Assembly: GCA_014874235.1 (NCBI GenBank)
Contig: JACWAC010000069.1
Location: 1-6,213, forward strand
Source of the DNA: Thermoplasmatales archaeon
GTDB lineage: Archaea > Thermoplasmatota > Thermoplasmata > Thermoplasmatales > GCA-001856825
Length of the DNA: 6,213 nt
Reading direction: 5' to 3'
The position numbers and the translations under genes were made by a program. Position 1 is the first letter of the stretch. Each line of letters begins with the position of its first letter. The notes under the pieces were generated by a model that was not told the origin of the DNA, made no database searches, and saw only the letters and a list, made by a program, of their open reading frames with translations. Shown here piece after piece: positions 4,044 to 6,213 of the stretch.

Positions 4044-6213
4044 ATGGTTGAGTACATAAATTTGGTAGTCTGGGAAGCCCTCCAGGAAGATGTCGGGCTT
4101 ATCAGAGCAAGAATAGATCAAGCTACCAGAGAGGCATTGGGCGTTTCTATCGGTGAGATTATCAAGATCGAAGGAAAGAAGGTTACAGCTGCAAGAGTCT
4201 TTAGGTTGAGTGAGGAAGAAGAGAATAGGGGCATAATTAGGATTGACCCATTGGTTAGACAAAATTCGGGAGTCAGAGTGGGAGACAAGATCAAGGTTTC
4301 GAGAGCGGATGTTAAACCTGCGGAGACCATGGTACTTGCCCCAATCATCGCGGAGAATCAGAGAATTAGATTTGCTCCTGGTATCGAGGACTATGTCAGG
4401 AGATCACTACTCAGGAGGCCTATCGTAGAGGGCGACATCATTTCTGTTCAAGGACTGGCACTTACAAGCAAGGGAGGCGTTTCCTTCAAGGTAGCCAAGG
4501 TAGGCGGCGGCAAGGGCATCTTCATGGTCACAGAAGAGACCATGATCGAGATGCGAGAGGAGGCCATAACTGCAGAAGAAGAAGGGGAGAAGATAACCTA
4601 CGAAGATATCGGTGGCCTGGGGGAAGAACTGAGAAAGGTCAGGGAAATGATCGAGCTTCCTTTGAAGCATCCCGAACTCTTCGAAAGACTGGGAATAGAT
4701 CCGCCGAAAGGTGTTATTCTATTTGGTCCCCCCGGAACCGGCAAAACGCTGATAGCGAAGGCAGTCGCAAATGAATCTGGCGCAAGGTTCTATTCAATAA
4801 ATGGTCCCGAAATCATCAACAAGTTCTATGGGGAAAGCGAAAAGGCACTGAGGGAAACTTTCGAAAAAGCAGCAAAGGAATCTCCATCTATCATTTTCAT
4901 TGATGAAATTGACTCAATAGCCCCAAAGAGGGAAGAAACGCAGGGAGAACTGGAGAGAAGAGTCGTTGCCCAATTACTCACTCTCATGGATGGGCTCAAG
5001 AGCAGGGGCCAAGTGATTGTGATTGCTGCAACGAACAGACTTGAAGCAGTGGACCCAGCACTCAGGAGACCTGGAAGATTTGACAGGGAAATTGAAATTG
5101 GAGTTCCTGACAAGAAAGGTCGGAAAGAGATTCTTCAGATTCACTCGAGAGGTATGCCATTTGAAGGAAAACCGGAAGAAAGGGAAAGACTCCTCGAAGA
5201 ACTGGCATCGCTTACACACGGTTTCGTTGGAGCGGACCTTGCTGCACTCTCTAGAGAAGCAGCAATGAAGTCACTGAGGAGATATCTGCCAGAAATTGAT
5301 CTTGACAACCCAATTCCTACAGAGATACTCGAGAAGATGCATATCACCAATGAAGACTTCTTCACGGCACTCAAGGAAATAGAACCTTCGTCTTTGAGGG
5401 AGGTAACTATAGAAATTCCAAACGTTAAGTGGGAAGAGGTTGGAAACCTTGAGGACGTAAAGAAGGAACTGATCGAGACAATCGAGATGCCAGTAAAGAG
5501 TCCAGAAGTATTCGACAGGATGGGACTCAAACCTTCAAGGGGAATACTATTCTTCGGACCGCCAGGAACAGGCAAGACGTTGCTTGCAAAAGCTGTGGCC
5601 ACCGAGAGTCAGTCCAATTTCATTTCAATCAAGGGACCTGAGGTAATGAGCAAATGGGTAGGGGAATCTGAGAAGGCGGTTAGGGAAATCTTCAAAAAAG
5701 CCAAGCAGAGCGCACCAACCATCGTCTTCTTAGACGAGCTTGATGCAATAGCCCCTAGGAGGGGTATGTTTGCCTCTTCGGGAGTGACGGACAGAATCGT
5801 GAACCAACTCCTAACCAGCATGGATGGAATGGAGGCGATGAAAGGAGTTGTGATCCTAGCAGCTACCAACAGGTTGGACATTATAGATCCTGCCTTGCTT
5901 AGGGCAGGAAGGTTCGACAGAATCATTTTCATAGGGCCACCAACAAAAGAAGCAAGACTCAAAATACTCAAAGTGCACACGAAGAGAATGCCGATAGCAT
6001 CTGATGTTGACATCGAGACCATAGCAGAGAAAACGGAGAACTATACAGGGGCTGATATAGAGAATCTGGTAAGGGAAGCTGGCCTAGAAGCGGTAAGACA
6101 GAATATCAACACGAGGACGGTTTCGATGGACGATTTTGAGAAAGCGATGAGAAAAGTTAAACCCAGTCTGGACGAGGAAACAATAAAATATTACGAAGAA
6201 GTATCTAAGAACA
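4044..6213 (+). CDS. cdc48: Cdc48/p97/VAT-type AAA+ ATPase, C-terminus cut by window edge
   Basis: This is a hexameric double-ring ATPase that unfolds proteins and can hand them to the archaeal 20S proteasome in the cytoplasm. The 723 visible residues show the full order. The N-terminal substrate domain (about 1-185) includes GIIRIDPLVRQNSGVRVGDKI. The D1 ATPase (about 190-445) has Walker A GPPGTGKT at 228-235, pore loop KFYG at 260-263, Walker B IIFIDE at 283-288 and arginine-finger region RRPGRFDRE. The D2 ATPase (about 464-700) has Walker A 505-512, pore loop KWVG 537-540, Walker B IVFLDE 560-565 and LRAGRFDR. All catalytic residues looked for are present in both rings. The frame is open to the last base. 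VAT-like proteins are about 745 residues, so only about 10-25 residues are missing. Those include any C-terminal HbYX-type proteasome-docking motif. ATG 4044 follows GAGGT at 9 nt and an in-frame TAA at 4026. The gene is divergent from ftsZ. Confidence 0.97.
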   Translation, partial: MVEYINLVVWEALQEDVGLIRARIDQATREALGVSIGEIIKIEGKKVTAARVFRLSEEEENRGIIRIDPLVRQNSGVRVGDKIKVSRADVKPAETMVLAPIIAENQRIRFAPGIEDYVRRSLLRRPIVEGDIISVQGLALTSKGGVSFKVAKVGGGKGIFMVTEETMIEMREEAITAEEEGEKITYEDIGGLGEELRKVREMIELPLKHPELFERLGIDPPKGVILFGPPGTGKTLIAKAVANESGARFYSINGPEIINKFYGESEKALRETFEKAAKESPSIIFIDEIDSIAPKREETQGELERRVVAQLLTLMDGLKSRGQVIVIAATNRLEAVDPALRRPGRFDREIEIGVPDKKGRKEILQIHSRGMPFEGKPEERERLLEELASLTHGFVGADLAALSREAAMKSLRRYLPEIDLDNPIPTEILEKMHITNEDFFTALKEIEPSSLREVTIEIPNVKWEEVGNLEDVKKELIETIEMPVKSPEVFDRMGLKPSRGILFFGPPGTGKTLLAKAVATESQSNFISIKGPEVMSKWVGESEKAVREIFKKAKQSAPTIVFLDELDAIAPRRGMFASSGVTDRIVNQLLTSMDGMEAMKGVVILAATNRLDIIDPALLRAGRFDRIIFIGPPTKEARLKILKVHTKRMPIASDVDIETIAEKTENYTGADIENLVREAGLEAVRQNINTRTVSMDDFEKAMRKVKPSLDEETIKYYEEVSKN

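Noticed and set aside
3863..4057. A 64-codon minus-strand open frame in the ftsZ-cdc48 intergenic region
   Set aside because: It starts inside cdc48, runs across the cdc48 promoter, has no recognisable motif, and the intervening DNA looks regulatory.
5141..6022. Two minus-strand open frames (5141-5602 and 5609-6022) opposite cdc48
   Set aside because: Both are serine-rich antisense shadows of the AAA ATPase domains. They resemble each other only because D1 and D2 are homologous.
6149..6163. AAAAGTTAAA promoter-like string inside cdc48
   Set aside because: It encodes the conserved R-K-V-K-P of the D2 end, and no gene start follows within the window.

Overview
The window is archaeal chromosome. 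Its FtsZ is of the archaeal FtsZ1 type and its Cdc48 is a VAT-like double-ring AAA+ ATPase. It also carries a COG1340-type coiled-coil protein and a DUF131/TIGR00304 membrane protein, both known essentially from archaea. Promoter-like sites are purine-rich BRE plus TATA elements, and Shine-Dalgarno sites are of the GAGGT/GGGAG kind. The FtsZ and Cdc48 sequences look to me most like Euryarchaeota, perhaps near Thermoplasmatota, but that placement is recollection of family sequences and not a tree. No IS element, CRISPR array, tRNA, rRNA or phage gene is visible. This is compact housekeeping DNA.

Layout. Positions 1-183 are largely non-coding, with at most the tail of an unidentified upstream gene. 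184-1074 (+) encodes a proline-free 296-residue coiled-coil protein. After an 88-bp gap with its own promoter-like site, 1163-1558 (+) encodes a small DUF131 membrane protein. Its last 33 bp overlap, tail to tail, the end of a nucleotide-sugar pyrophosphorylase gene (1526-2554, -). That gene lies 9 bp behind ftsZ (2564-3736, -), so the two look like one operon. About 300 bp of non-coding DNA then separate ftsZ from the divergent cdc48 (4044 to the window end, +). cdc48 is open for 723 codons and loses only its extreme C-terminus to the window edge.

How the genes relate. The ftsZ operon couples the division GTPase to an enzyme that activates sugars, plausibly for cell-surface glycans or glycosylation; this is inferred from context only. 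Cdc48 is the protein-unfolding ATPase that can feed the archaeal proteasome. The ftsZ-cdc48 intergenic region is the part that gene annotation explains least. It contains three alternating AATTGTC half-sites within 18 bp, two further perfect inverted repeats, a GC-richer island and promoter-like elements facing both ways. I found no clear evidence for a wholly new system. The best candidates for a second look are this regulatory region, the ftsZ start-site correction, and the codon-aligned antisense overlap at 1526-1558.
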